Of a stretch of 64,000 nt of DNA, positions 48,996 through 57,599 are shown piece after piece; positions within the stretch are counted from its first letter, which is position 1; every line of letters begins with the position of its first letter. Under the pieces are notes generated by a model. The model saw only the letters and a program-made list of their open reading frames with translations, was not told the origin of the DNA and ran no database searches. This DNA is from Klenkia sesuvii (lineage in GTDB: Bacteria; Actinomycetota; Actinomycetes; Mycobacteriales; Geodermatophilaceae), in contig NZ_JBAPLU010000003.1 of the NCBI RefSeq assembly GCF_037083825.1, forward strand, positions 186,001 to 250,000, given 5' to 3'. Position numbers and translations under genes: made by a program.

Positions 48996-50365
48996 GCGGC
49001 GGCCCCGCCGTCGTCGATCAGGTCGGCGGCCAGCAGCTCGAGCCCGTAGGACCGGGAGGCCTTCACCAGGACGACGTCGCCCGGGCGCAGCACCTCCGCG
49101 AGCAGCTGGCGGGCGGCGGCCCGGTCCGGCACGTGCACCGACTCCTCTCGGGCCGCAGCGATGGCTGCGGCGTCGGGTCCCACGGCCACCACCAGGTCGA
49201 CCGCCGCGGCGGCGTCGACCCCCAGGCGGGCGTGCTCGGACTCGGCGTCGGTGCCGAGCTCCCCCATCGCGCCCAGGACGGCGATCCGGCGGGTGCCGGC
49301 TGTGCCGAGGGCTCCGGTCATCCCCCGGACGGCGGCCAGCGCGGCGCGCATGGACTCGGGGTTGGCGTTGTAGGCGTCGTTGACCACCACGACGCCGTCG
49401 GGGCGGCGGGTGACCTCCATGCGCCAGCGGCTCTGCACGACCGCGGCCGAGAGGCCGGCCGCGACCTGCGCGGGGCCGAGGCCCGCGGCGAGCGCGGCGC
49501 CGGCCGCGGACAGGGCGTTGGCGACCTGGTGGGCGCCGACCACCTGCAGCGCCACCGGGTGCTGCTCGCCCTGGGCGTGCAGGGTGAACGAGGCCCGGGC
49601 GGCGTCGTCGAGCTCGACGTCCGTGGCCCGCACGTCGGCGTCCGCGGTGGTGCCGGTGAGCAGGACGGCGGCGGTGGCCCGGTCGGCCATGCCGCGCACG
49701 CGGGCGTCGTCGGCGTTGAGGACGGCGGTGCCGGTGGCGGCCTCGGCGAGCTCGCCCTTGGCGACGGCGATGGCGTCGGCGCTGCCGAACTCACCGAGGT
49801 GGGCCGAACCGACGTTGAGCACGACGCCCACGTCGGGCCGGGCGACCCCGCAGAGCCGGGCGATGTGCCGGATGCCGCGGGCGCCCATCTCGAGCACGAG
49901 GAAGCGGGTGCTCCCGTCGGCGGTCAGCACGGTGAGCGGCAGACCGATGTCGTTGTTGAACGACCCGGGCGGGCTGACGGTGGGCCCGGCGGTGCCGAGC
50001 ACCTGGCCGAGGAGGTCCTTGGTGGACGTCTTGCCCGAGGAGCCGGTGATGCCGACGGTCACCAGGTCGGGCAGCCGCTCGTGCACGGCGTGGGCGAGCC
50101 GGCCCAGGGCCTCGACGGGGTCGTCGACGACCACGACGGCGGCGCCGTCGTGCGGGCGGGTGCTGATCGCGCCGACGGCACCGGCGGCCACGGCCGCCGC
50201 GACGTAGTCGTGCCCGTCGACGCGCTCGCCGGGCAGGGCGACGTAGAGGTCGCCGGCCCCCGCGGTGCGGGAGTCGACGGTGACCTTCCCGCTGACCGTG
50301 GCGTCGGGACCGGTGAGGGTCCCTCCCACGGCCTCTGCCACCTCGGTGAGGCCCAGTGCGATCAC
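48992..50365 (-). CDS. murF: UDP-MurNAc-tripeptide-D-Ala-D-Ala ligase MurF
   Basis: Adds the D-Ala-D-Ala dipeptide to the UDP-MurNAc tripeptide, last cytoplasmic ligase step. The 457-residue product opens with IALGLTEVAEAVGG. The ATP loop is TVGITGSSGKTSTKDLL, and FNNDIGLPLTVL, LEMGARGIRHIARL and NVGSAHLGEFGS match the central domain; VVNDAYNANPESM is in the C-terminal domain. GTG at 50365 overlaps the murE stop (GTGA), and its stop overlaps mraY. Confidence 0.97.
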   Translation of the reverse strand: MIALGLTEVAEAVGGTLTGPDATVSGKVTVDSRTAGAGDLYVALPGERVDGHDYVAAAVAAGAVGAISTRPHDGAAVVVVDDPVEALGRLAHAVHERLPDLVTVGITGSSGKTSTKDLLGQVLGTAGPTVSPPGSFNNDIGLPLTVLTADGSTRFLVLEMGARGIRHIARLCGVARPDVGVVLNVGSAHLGEFGSADAIAVAKGELAEAATGTAVLNADDARVRGMADRATAAVLLTGTTADADVRATDVELDDAARASFTLHAQGEQHPVALQVVGAHQVANALSAAGAALAAGLGPAQVAAGLSAAVVQSRWRMEVTRRPDGVVVVNDAYNANPESMRAALAAVRGMTGALGTAGTRRIAVLGAMGELGTDAESEHARLGVDAAAAVDLVVAVGPDAAAIAAAREESVHVPDRAAARQLLAEVLRPGDVVLVKASRSYGLELLAADLIDDGGAAA

Positions 50366-51852
50366 GCCCGCGCCTCCAGTGCTCGTCGGAGTTCGGTCCG
50401 GTCGTCGAAGGGGGTGACGACGCCGGCGATCTCTTGGCCGCTCTCGTGGCCCTTGCCGGCCACGAGCAGGGTGTCACCCAGCTGCGCGGCAGCCACCGCC
50501 GCCTCGACCGCGGCGCGCCGGTCGCCGATCTCGCGCACCTCGCAGCCGGTGTCGGCGGGGACCCCGGCCAGCACCGCGGCGCGGATCGCGGCCGGGTCCT
50601 CCGAGCGCGGGTTGTCGTCGGTGACCACCAGCAGGTCGCTGCCCGCGGCGGCCGCGGCGCCCATGGCGGCGCGCTTGCCGGGGTCGCGGTCGCCACCGCA
50701 GCCGAGCACGGTGATCACCCGGTTCTCCGTGGTGGCCCGCAGCGCGGTCAGGGCGGTGGCGACGGCGTCGGGGGTGTGCGCGTAGTCGACGACGGCGACG
50801 AACGGTTGCCCGGCCTCGACGGGCTCCATGCGCCCGGGGACGACGGTCTGCGCGATGCCGGCCAGTGCCGCCTCGACCGGGACGCCGACCGCGTCGAGCA
50901 GGGCGACGGCCATGACCGCGTTGGCGACGTTGAAGGCACCGGGCAGCCGCAGCGCGGCCGGGTGCTGCGTGCCGCCCGGGGTGTGCAGGGTGAAGGCGGA
51001 GCCACCGCCCGGGCTGGTGCTGGTCCCGGTCGCCCGCCACTGGGCCTCGCTGCCCCGACCCGAGACGGTGACGGTGCCCTCGTGCAGCAGGCGGCGGGCG
51101 TGGGCGTCGTCGACGTCGACGACCTCGACCGCGGCGCGGCCGTCGAAGAGCTGGGCCTTGGCGGCGAAGTAGGTCTCCTCGTCGCCGTGGAAGTCGAGGT
51201 GGTCGCGGGAGAAGTTGGTGAAGCCGGCGGCGGCGAACCGGACCCCGCCGACCCGGCCGAGCACCAGGGCGTGGCTGGAGACCTCCATGACCACCGCCCG
51301 CACCCCGGCATCGCGCATGCCGGCGAGCATGGCGTGCAGGTCGGGCGCCTCAGGGGTGGTGCGCACGCTGGACAGCTCGGTGACGACGGGTGCGCCGTCC
51401 GGGCCGGTGCCGCGGGTGCGGATCTGCACGGTGCCGATGAGCCCGCTGGACCAGCCGGCCGCGGCCAGGCCGGCCTCGACGAGGTAGGCGGTCGTGGTCT
51501 TGCCGTTGGTGCCGGTGATGCCGATGACCGCCAGGGCGTCCGCCGGGCGGCCGTGCACGTGGGCGGCCACCTCGCCGAGCACGGCCCGGGGGTCGTCGTG
51601 CACCAGCACGGGGAGGGTGGCGTCCTCGACCTGGGCCGCGCCCGCGGGGTCGGTGAGGACGGCGACCGCGCCGCGCTCGCGGGCCGGGGCCAGGAAGTGG
51701 ATGCCGTGCGCCTTGGCACCGGGCAGGGCGGCGAACAGGAAGCCCGGGCCCACCCGGTCCGAGGCCAGGCTGACCCCCGACACCGACACCGACGGGTCTC
51801 CCTGGACAGCGGCACCGACCAGGTCGGCCAGCTCGGACAGGGCGGTGCTCAC
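50362..51852 (-). CDS. murE: UDP-MurNAc-tripeptide synthetase MurE
   Basis: Adds the third amino acid to UDP-MurNAc-L-Ala-D-Glu. The 496-residue product has ITGTNGKTTTAYLVEAGLAA as its ATP loop, EVSSHALVLGRVGG and NFSRDHLDFHG in the centre. VTDDNPRSEDPAAI carries the DNPR-type motif that goes with meso-diaminopimelate (not Lys), so the peptidoglycan is probably of the A1gamma-type with meso-DAP. GTG at 51852; ftsI ends 57 bases upstream. Confidence 0.97.
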   Translation of the reverse strand: MSTALSELADLVGAAVQGDPSVSVSGVSLASDRVGPGFLFAALPGAKAHGIHFLAPARERGAVAVLTDPAGAAQVEDATLPVLVHDDPRAVLGEVAAHVHGRPADALAVIGITGTNGKTTTAYLVEAGLAAAGWSSGLIGTVQIRTRGTGPDGAPVVTELSSVRTTPEAPDLHAMLAGMRDAGVRAVVMEVSSHALVLGRVGGVRFAAAGFTNFSRDHLDFHGDEETYFAAKAQLFDGRAAVEVVDVDDAHARRLLHEGTVTVSGRGSEAQWRATGTSTSPGGGSAFTLHTPGGTQHPAALRLPGAFNVANAVMAVALLDAVGVPVEAALAGIAQTVVPGRMEPVEAGQPFVAVVDYAHTPDAVATALTALRATTENRVITVLGCGGDRDPGKRAAMGAAAAAGSDLLVVTDDNPRSEDPAAIRAAVLAGVPADTGCEVREIGDRRAAVEAAVAAAQLGDTLLVAGKGHESGQEIAGVVTPFDDRTELRRALEARA

Positions 51853-51909
51853 GGGATCCCAATCTACTGGCGCGGCACGGGGTCACCGGTCATCGACCCG
51901 GCCCGGTGA

Positions 51910-53763
51910 TCAGTTGGTGGGCGGCGTGCCGGTGAGCTGGAAGTCCGGGCGCGGGGTCCCCGAGGGGACGACGTCGTGCGTGGCCAGCACGTACTGCATG
52001 AGGTCGGCGAAGACCGGCGCGGCGACCTGCCCGCCCTCGGCGTCGGAGTCCGGCCGCTCGAGGTCGACGGCGATGACGTACTGCGGGTCGTCGGCCGGGG
52101 CGAACCCGACGAACGTGGTGAAGTAGCCACCCCCGGTGTAGCAGCCGCACTCGGGGTTGGCCCGCTGGGCGGTGCCGGTCTTGCCGGCCACCCGGAAGCC
52201 GTCGACCTCGCCCTTGGGCGCGGTGCCACCGGGGCCCACGACGGCCTCGAGCATGTAGGCCAGCTGCTGGGCGGTGGACTCGCTGACCACCCGGGTGCCC
52301 GCGGGCTGCGGCTCGGGGGTGACCGTGCCGTCGGGGGCGGTGGTCGAGGCGACGATGCGCGGCGGGATGCGGACTCCCCCGTTGGCCAGGGTCTGGTAGA
52401 CCGACGCCATCTGCAGCGCGGTCACCGAGACGCCCTGCCCGATGGGCACGTTGGCCGCCCGGGACGCCGTCCAGTCGGCGGAGTCCTGCAGGATGCCGGC
52501 GCTCTCGCCGGGGAGCTCGATGCCGGTCGTGGACCCCAGGCCGAAGGCCCGCATGTACTCCTCGAGGCGGGCGTCGCCGACCTCCCGGGCGAGCATGATC
52601 GTGCCGACGTTGCTCGACTTGGCCAGGATGCCGGTGACCGTCCAGTCGACCGGTGCGTGGTCGTGGGCGTCGGTGACCACGACGTCGCCGGCCTGGATGT
52701 GGCCGTTGACGCTGAGCACGGTGTCCGGGGTGGCGTGGCCGTCCTCGACCGCCGCGGCCAGGGTCACCGCCTTCATCACCGAGCCGGGCTCGAACACGTC
52801 GGAGATGGCCGGGTTGCCCAGCAGCTCGGGGTCGGTGCTGCCGGCCTGCGCGGGGTCGTACCCGGGGCAGGTGGCCATCGCCAGGACCTCGCCGGTGTGC
52901 ACGTCGAGGACGACGGCCGACCCCCGGGTGGTCTGCCCGTTGCTGCACTCGGTGGCTAGCCGCTGCTGCACCGTGTACTGCAGGTCCTCGTCGATGGTCA
53001 GCGTGACGTCGGACCCGTCCTGCGCGGGGGTCGACTCGTCGATGCCGGCGGGGATGGCGACGCCCCCGGCGCCGACCTCGACCCGGCGGTGGCCGTCGGT
53101 GCCGGCCAGCAGCTCGTCGTAGCGCTGTTCGATGCCGGCCAGCCCGTCGCCGTCGCGGCCGACGAACCCGACCACCTGGCCCCCGACGGTGCCCGCGGGG
53201 TAGAGCCGCAGCGGCTGGTCCTCCAGGACGATGCCGGGCAGCCCCAGCGCGGCGACCTGGTCGCTGGTGGCGGTGTCGACGTGCTCGGCGAGGACCGAGT
53301 ACCGGCCGTCGGCGGTCAGCGCCTCGGTCAGCTCGCTGGTCGGGACACCCAGGAGGGTGGTCAGCGCCAGGGCGGTGCGCTCGGGGTCCTCGACGACGGT
53401 CGGGTCCGCGACCACCCGCGACGCCTCGACCGTGTAGGCCAGCGGGTTGCCGTCGCGGTCGAGGACGGCACCCCGGATGGCGGCGATGTCGAAGGTCCGC
53501 ATGCGGTCCTCCGACGCCTGGGCGGCGTACGCGCTGCCGTCGATGCCCTGGAGCACGACCAGCTTGGTGACGACGGCGACCAGCAGCACGACGAGCACCC
53601 CGAAGCCCCACCGGTTGCGACGGGTGCGCACCGAGGTCGGCAGGCCGCGGGTGCGGCGGGTGCCCGGTTCCCGGCGGGGCCGCAGCACGTCGTGGGAGGA
53701 CGTCCGGCGGGGTGCCGCGCCGCGCGTCGGGCGTCGGCTGGGGTCGGCGGGTCGCTGGGCCAT
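51910..53763 (-). CDS. ftsI: Division transpeptidase FtsI (PBP3-like)
   Basis: Class B penicillin-binding protein that cross-links septal peptidoglycan with FtsW. The 617-residue product has a basic, Arg-rich cytoplasmic tail (1-55). One membrane helix follows (VLVVLLVAVVTKLVVLQG, about 55-73). The dimerisation domain comes next, with RGAVLDRDGNPLAY. The transpeptidase domain holds FEPGSVMKAVTL (SxxK), LAKSSNVGTIML (SxN) and RVAGKTGTAQRA (KTG). ATG at 53763 is 2 bases past the ftsL stop. C-terminus ends in a Pro/Thr tail. Confidence 0.97.
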   Translation of the reverse strand: MAQRPADPSRRPTRGAAPRRTSSHDVLRPRREPGTRRTRGLPTSVRTRRNRWGFGVLVVLLVAVVTKLVVLQGIDGSAYAAQASEDRMRTFDIAAIRGAVLDRDGNPLAYTVEASRVVADPTVVEDPERTALALTTLLGVPTSELTEALTADGRYSVLAEHVDTATSDQVAALGLPGIVLEDQPLRLYPAGTVGGQVVGFVGRDGDGLAGIEQRYDELLAGTDGHRRVEVGAGGVAIPAGIDESTPAQDGSDVTLTIDEDLQYTVQQRLATECSNGQTTRGSAVVLDVHTGEVLAMATCPGYDPAQAGSTDPELLGNPAISDVFEPGSVMKAVTLAAAVEDGHATPDTVLSVNGHIQAGDVVVTDAHDHAPVDWTVTGILAKSSNVGTIMLAREVGDARLEEYMRAFGLGSTTGIELPGESAGILQDSADWTASRAANVPIGQGVSVTALQMASVYQTLANGGVRIPPRIVASTTAPDGTVTPEPQPAGTRVVSESTAQQLAYMLEAVVGPGGTAPKGEVDGFRVAGKTGTAQRANPECGCYTGGGYFTTFVGFAPADDPQYVIAVDLERPDSDAEGGQVAAPVFADLMQYVLATHDVVPSGTPRPDFQLTGTPPTN

Positions 53764-53765
53764 CG

Positions 53766-54407
53766 TCAGCCTCCGGCCGTCGGGGTGGTGGGGTCGGTGC
53801 CGGGCTGCTCGGCGGCCGGCTGCTCGGCAGTCGGGGCGGGCGCGGCGGCCGGTGCGGGCTCGGCCGCCGGGTCGGGCTCGGGCGCGGCGGCCGGGGCCGG
53901 CGTCCCGCGCACCACCGACGTGCCGTCGGGGCCGAGCACCAGGTGGCCGACGGTGCCGGCCGGGACCAGGCCGGCCGCGGCCGCGTCGGCGGCCAGCTGC
54001 TCCGGGGTGCGCTGCTGGGTCACCTGCTGCTCGAGCCGGTCGACCTGCCGGGACAGCTCGGTGTTGGCCGCCCGCTGCTGGCTGGCCCGCAGCGAGTCGA
54101 CGGCGATGGCCGTGTTGAGCGCCAGCAGGCCCAGCGCCGTCGCGGCGATCAGCCCGACCAGCAGGACCACGAACGGCGCCCGGCGGGGGCGGGCACCGAC
54201 GACCCGGCGTGCCCGGGTGGGCGTGCCGACCGGCGCGGTGACCAGCCGCAGCTGCGGACGGACGTGCACCGGCCCGGTACGGCGCACGGCGGCGCCGCGG
54301 GGGGCGCCGCGGGTGGCGGTCCGGGCCGCACCGCGGGTCGCGGTGCGCGCAGCAGCACCCCCGCGGCCCCGGAGGGGGCCGGTGTGCACGCGGGCGGTGG
54401 CGCTCAC
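53766..54407 (-). CDS. ftsL: FtsL-like septum protein
   Basis: Small bitopic divisome protein. Of 213 residues, about 1-85 are Arg/Ala/Thr/Gly-rich and cytoplasmic. One membrane helix follows (about 80-103, FVVLLVGLIAATALGLLAL). A coiled coil follows (VDSLRASQQRAANTELSRQV, then DRLEQQVTQQRTPEQLAAD), ending GTVGHLVLGPDGTSVV. The last 50 residues are an Ala/Pro/Glu tail not found in the short FtsL of E. coli. GTG at 54407 overlaps the rsmH stop (GTGA). Position between rsmH and ftsI supports FtsL although sequence similarity is weak in this family. Confidence 0.86.
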   Translation of the reverse strand: MSATARVHTGPLRGRGGAAARTATRGAARTATRGAPRGAAVRRTGPVHVRPQLRLVTAPVGTPTRARRVVGARPRRAPFVVLLVGLIAATALGLLALNTAIAVDSLRASQQRAANTELSRQVDRLEQQVTQQRTPEQLAADAAAAGLVPAGTVGHLVLGPDGTSVVRGTPAPAAAPEPDPAAEPAPAAAPAPTAEQPAAEQPGTDPTTPTAGG

Positions 54408-55375
54408 GAGGCCCGCCGGGTGCGCTCGGCGGCCCGCACCCGGGCCGAGGCGGCACGGGGGTTGGCCGCGGTCTCCTCGTCGCTGGGCGCTTCGCCGCCC
54501 CGGGTCAGCAACCGCAGGGTCGGGGCGTGCTCGGGCATCGGCACCGGCATGCCGGGCGGGGTCGCGTCGGTGGCGCCCAGCGCCAGGGCCTGCTTCACGA
54601 TCCGGTCCTCCAGGGAGTGGAAGGTGATGACGGCGAGGCGTCCGCCCACGGCGAGGGCCTCCAGCGCGGCGGGCAGCACGCGGGTGAGGACGCCGAGCTC
54701 GTCGTTGACCTCGATGCGCAGCGCCTGGAAGGTCCGCTTGGCGGGGTGGCCGCCCGTGCGGCGGGTGGCGGCCGGGATGGCCTCGCGGACGAGCTCGGCC
54801 AGACGGGCGGTGGTGGTGAACGGCTCGCGGGCCCGCTCGCGCTCGATCGCGGCGGCGATGCGGCCGGCGAAGCGCTCCTCGCCGTAGACCTTGAGCACGC
54901 GGGTCAGCTCGCCGCGGGAGTAGGTGTTGACGACGTCGGCCGCGGTGCGCGGCCCGGCCGGGTCCATGCGCATGTCCAGCGGCGCGTCGGTCGAGTAGCT
55001 GAAGCCGCGGTCGGGGCGGTCGAGCTGCAGCGACGAGACACCGAGGTCGAACAGGATGCCCTGCACCTCGTCGATGCCCAGGTCGGTGAGCACGTCGGCG
55101 AGCTCGTCGAAGACGGCCGGCACCAGGGTCACCCGGTCGGCGTGGCCGGCGGCCGCGATGCGGCGGGCGGCCTCGGCGCGGGCGTCGGGGTCGCGGTCGA
55201 GCCCGACCACGCGGAGGCCGGGGTGGGCCCCCAGCATCGCCAGCGTGTGGCCGGCCAGGCCGAGCGTGCAGTCCATGAGGACGGCGCCCTCGACCGCGCA
55301 GGCCGGGCCCAGGAGCTCCACCACCCGGTCCAGCAGCACGGGGACGTGCAGCGACGGCTGCTCGTCTGCGCTCAT
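54404..55375 (-). CDS. rsmH: 16S rRNA m4C1402 methyltransferase RsmH
   Basis: SAM-dependent enzyme that methylates C1402 of 16S rRNA. The 323-residue product has HVPVLLDRVVELL near the start, the SAM motif VVGLDRDPDARAEAARR, the catalytic-region IDEVQGILFDLGVSSLQLDR and DRGFSYSTDAPLDMRMD. The C-terminal KRTFQALRIEVNDELGVL and LAVITFHSLEDRIVKQ close the fold. ATG at 55375 is used. It is separated from mraZ by 574 bases, much longer than in most dcw clusters. Confidence 0.96.
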   Translation of the reverse strand: MSADEQPSLHVPVLLDRVVELLGPACAVEGAVLMDCTLGLAGHTLAMLGAHPGLRVVGLDRDPDARAEAARRIAAAGHADRVTLVPAVFDELADVLTDLGIDEVQGILFDLGVSSLQLDRPDRGFSYSTDAPLDMRMDPAGPRTAADVVNTYSRGELTRVLKVYGEERFAGRIAAAIERERAREPFTTTARLAELVREAIPAATRRTGGHPAKRTFQALRIEVNDELGVLTRVLPAALEALAVGGRLAVITFHSLEDRIVKQALALGATDATPPGMPVPMPEHAPTLRLLTRGGEAPSDEETAANPRAASARVRAAERTRRAS

Positions 55376-55603
55376 CGCTGGCCTCCAGGTGCGGTCCGTG
55401 CTGCGGGGCGTCGTCCCGGCCGTGGGACGTCGTCGTGCTCGTCAGGTGTTCTCGGCCGGGGCCGGCCGTTCTCCACTCGGTGGCGCCCGATCGGAACCAG
55501 GTGGTCCGCTGGCGGTGCGAGGTGGTGCTCGTGTGGCGTGCGGGGCTGGTGGGGTTCGTCGGAGCCGGGTCCACCCCTGGTCGGGAACCGGGGGTGGGGG
55601 CTG

Positions 55604-55648
55604 TGCGGTGCTGGTGGGTGCGGTGCTGGTGGGTGCGGTGCTGGCGGC
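55604..55648. repeat. 15-bp tandem repeat in the mraZ-rsmH gap (three units)
   Basis: TGCGGTGCTGGTGGG is perfect at 55604-55618 and 55619-55633, and near-perfect at 55634-55648. Confidence 0.9.
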
Positions 55649-55849
55649 GACGTGCCATTGGCGCCCACCGCGGGGCCCGTCCGGCGACGGGGAAGGTCGC
55701 CGGCTCGGGCCCCGCACGGGTGCGGCTGCTGCTCGGGTCAGGGAGCAGGTGGTGTTGTGGTGCTGGTGGTGCGGTGGTGCTGGTGGTGCTGTCGGGCCGT
55801 TCGCCCCGACCGGGGTCCAGCCGCGGGGAAGTCGGCTGGTGGCCCGGGT

Positions 55850-55874
55850 CCGAGCCCCGGGGAAGTGGGCTCGG
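55850..55874. terminator. 8-bp stem hairpin in the mraZ-rsmH gap
   Basis: CCGAGCCC / GGGCTCGG with a 9-base loop (CGGGGAAGT), about 75 bases downstream of the mraZ stop on the minus strand. It could end or weaken the mraZ transcript, or act as a leader structure for rsmH. Confidence 0.4.
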
Positions 55875-55949
55875 GCGGGGGCGGTGGGTGCGGGTGGGGG
55901 CCGGTGGGCGACGTGGGGCCGGGTGGGGCCCGGGGGTGCGCCCCGGCCG

Positions 55950-56384
55950 TCAGGACAGGGTGGGCATCCCCTCGCTCTCGCTCTCCGCGTAGGCGGCCTC
56001 CTGCTCGGCGACGTAGGCGTCCCAGGCGGCGGCGTCCCAGATCTCGAACCGGGTGTCGACACCGACCACGACGACGTCGCGGTCGAGGCCGGCGTAGTCG
56101 CGCAGCAGCGCGGGGAGGGTGATGCGGCCGGCCTTGTCGGGCTCCAGCTCGACCATCGAGCCGAATCCCAACCGGTTGACCGCGCGGGCCTTGGAGGTGT
56201 CGGCGGCCATGACGGCGGCCCGGGCCCGCTGGACCTCGGCGACGCGCTCGTGGGTGAGCCCGTAGACGCAGCGTTCCTGGCCCTTGGTCAGCACGACGCC
56301 GCCCGAGGCGAGCTCGCGGAAGCGGACGGGGAGGGCCAACCGGCCCTTTTCGTCGAGCCGCAGGGCGTGGCTGCCGAGGAACAC
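55950..56384 (-). CDS. mraZ: Transcriptional regulator MraZ
   Basis: A 144-residue AbrB-like double-domain DNA-binding protein, first gene of the dcw cluster and a regulator of it. It starts VFLGSHALRLDEKGRLALPV then RFRELASGGVVLTKGQERC, and the second SpoVT/AbrB unit is VELEPDKAGRITLPALLRDY. The C-terminal AAYAESESEGMPTLS tail is polar. GTG at 56384 gives the normal N-terminus. Candidate recognition repeats TGGGG-N5-TGGG lie upstream at 56467-56530, so autoregulation is likely. Confidence 0.96.
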   Translation of the reverse strand: MFLGSHALRLDEKGRLALPVRFRELASGGVVLTKGQERCVYGLTHERVAEVQRARAAVMAADTSKARAVNRLGFGSMVELEPDKAGRITLPALLRDYAGLDRDVVVVGVDTRFEIWDAAAWDAYVAEQEAAYAESESEGMPTLS

Positions 56385-56466
56385 CGGTCCACCACCCCCA
56401 CCTGCTCTTCCCGTCGGCCCGACAGGTCCTCCTGCAGGCCCTGCCTCCCCATCGCGCGCCACAGTA

Positions 56467-56530
56467 ACCCACTGACCCCCACTGGGCACCACTTCCCACC
56501 CCGTGTCCCCTTTCCCCCCACCGACCCCCA
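56467..56530 (-). promoter_or_regulatory. MraZ-box-like direct repeats TGGGG-N5-TGGG
   Basis: On the minus strand, TGGGG-GTCGG-TGGGG (56530-56516) and TGGGG-GTCAG-TGGGT (56481-56467) have 10-bp unit spacing, the spacing reported for MraZ sites (TGGGN repeated with 5-base gaps). The two pairs share the core TGGGGGTC-R-GTGGG. They lie 83-146 bases upstream of the mraZ start, and also upstream of the divergent moxR. Confidence 0.7.
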
Positions 56531-56578
56531 CCGGTAGGGGTCTGTGACAGGAGTGACGACCGGGTCACGCCACGTACC

Positions 56579-57594
56579 GTGGCGGGGGTGACGGAGGCGA
56601 CAGCGGTGGGCGCGGCAGGTCGGTCCCGGCACGGGCCGGCCGAGCCGGTGGCGGAGGTCGACGTGCAGGCCGAGGGCGCGCGCATCGCGGCGGCCATGGG
56701 GTCGGTGGTGGTCGGCAAGCCCGACGTCGTGCGGCTGGCCCTGGTGGTGCTGCTGGCCGAGGGGCACCTGCTCATCGAGGACGTGCCCGGGGTCGGCAAG
56801 ACCCCCTCGCCAAGGCGCTGGCACGGGCGGTGGACTGCGAGGTGCGGCGCATCCAGTTCACCCCGGACCTGCTGCCCAGCGACGTGACCGGGGTGGCCGT
56901 CTTCGACCAGGAGTCGCGCACCTTCGAGTTCCGCCCCGGGGCGGTGTTCGCCAACCTGGTGGTGGCCGACGAGATCAACCGGGCCTCGCCCAAGACGCAG
57001 TCGGCCCTGCTGGAGGCGATGGAGGAGCGGCAGGTCACCGTGGACGGCACGACCTACGAGCTGGCCCGGCCGTTCATGGTGCTGGCCACCCAGAACCCGC
57101 TGGAGATGGAGGGCACCTACCCGTTGCCCGAGGCCCAGCGCGACCGCTTCACCGCCCGCGTCTCGATGGGCTACCCCGACCGGGAGGCCGAGCTGGCCAT
57201 GCTCGACGACCGGGCCACCGTGGACCCCCTCCAGCGGCTCGCGCCGGTGGCCGACGCGGGCACCGTCTCCGCGATGGTCGCGGGGGTGGCCCGGTTGCAC
57301 GTGGCCGATCCGCTGCGCCGCTACGTCGTGTCCCTGGTCGAGGCCAGCCGACGCAGCCCCGACCTGCGCCTGGGCGCGTCGCCGCGGGCCGGTCTGCAGC
57401 TGCTGCGGGCCGCCCGTGCCGCGGCGGCGCTGTCCGGACGGGACCACGTGCTCCCCGACGACGTGCAGGAGATGGCCACCCCGGTGCTCGCCCACCGGTT
57501 GCTGCTGACCCCCGACGCGGCGCTCGCCCGGCGCACCGCCGAACGGGTGGTCGGCGACCTGGTGGCCGCCGTCCCGGTCCCCCGCCGGCGCTGA
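56579..57594 (+). pseudogene. moxR: MoxR-family AAA+ ATPase with one-base frameshift
   Basis: A MoxR AAA+ ATPase, the type that works as a chaperone with DUF58 proteins. The frame from 56579 (or GTG 56588) encodes VVVGKPDVVRLALVVLLAEG, then IEDVPGVGKTP, but then turns to SPRRWHGRW. Reading in the -1 frame from the run of five C (56802-56806) restores LAKALARAVDCEVRRIQFTP, then DLLPSDVTGV, Walker B VVADEINRA and the rest up to 57594, all intact. So one base is missing in the C run just after the Walker A Lys-Thr. It could be a true mutation, a sequencing error, or a programmed shift. The parts on both sides look fully conserved. Confidence 0.85.
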
Positions 57595-57599
57595 CCGGC

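Larger units (their letters stand above)
55376..55949. other. 574-bp mraZ-rsmH gap with short tandem repeats
   Basis: No convincing gene was found. A minus-strand open frame of 98 codons (55372-55668) overlaps the rsmH ATG but is Pro/His-rich and built on a 15-bp repeat, so it is doubtful. The region holds 3 x 15-bp units (55604-55648), TGGTGGTGC-type repeats (55745-55796), three GGGGAAG-containing units and a hairpin (55850-55874). It may be a long leader of the rsmH transcript. Confidence 0.6.

Noticed and set aside
55372..55668. A 98-codon minus-strand open frame that ends in an ATGA overlap with rsmH
   Set aside because: It is Pro/His/Arg-rich, contains the 15-bp tandem repeat, and shows no domain or ribosome-binding site; the overlap can arise by chance in GC-rich DNA.
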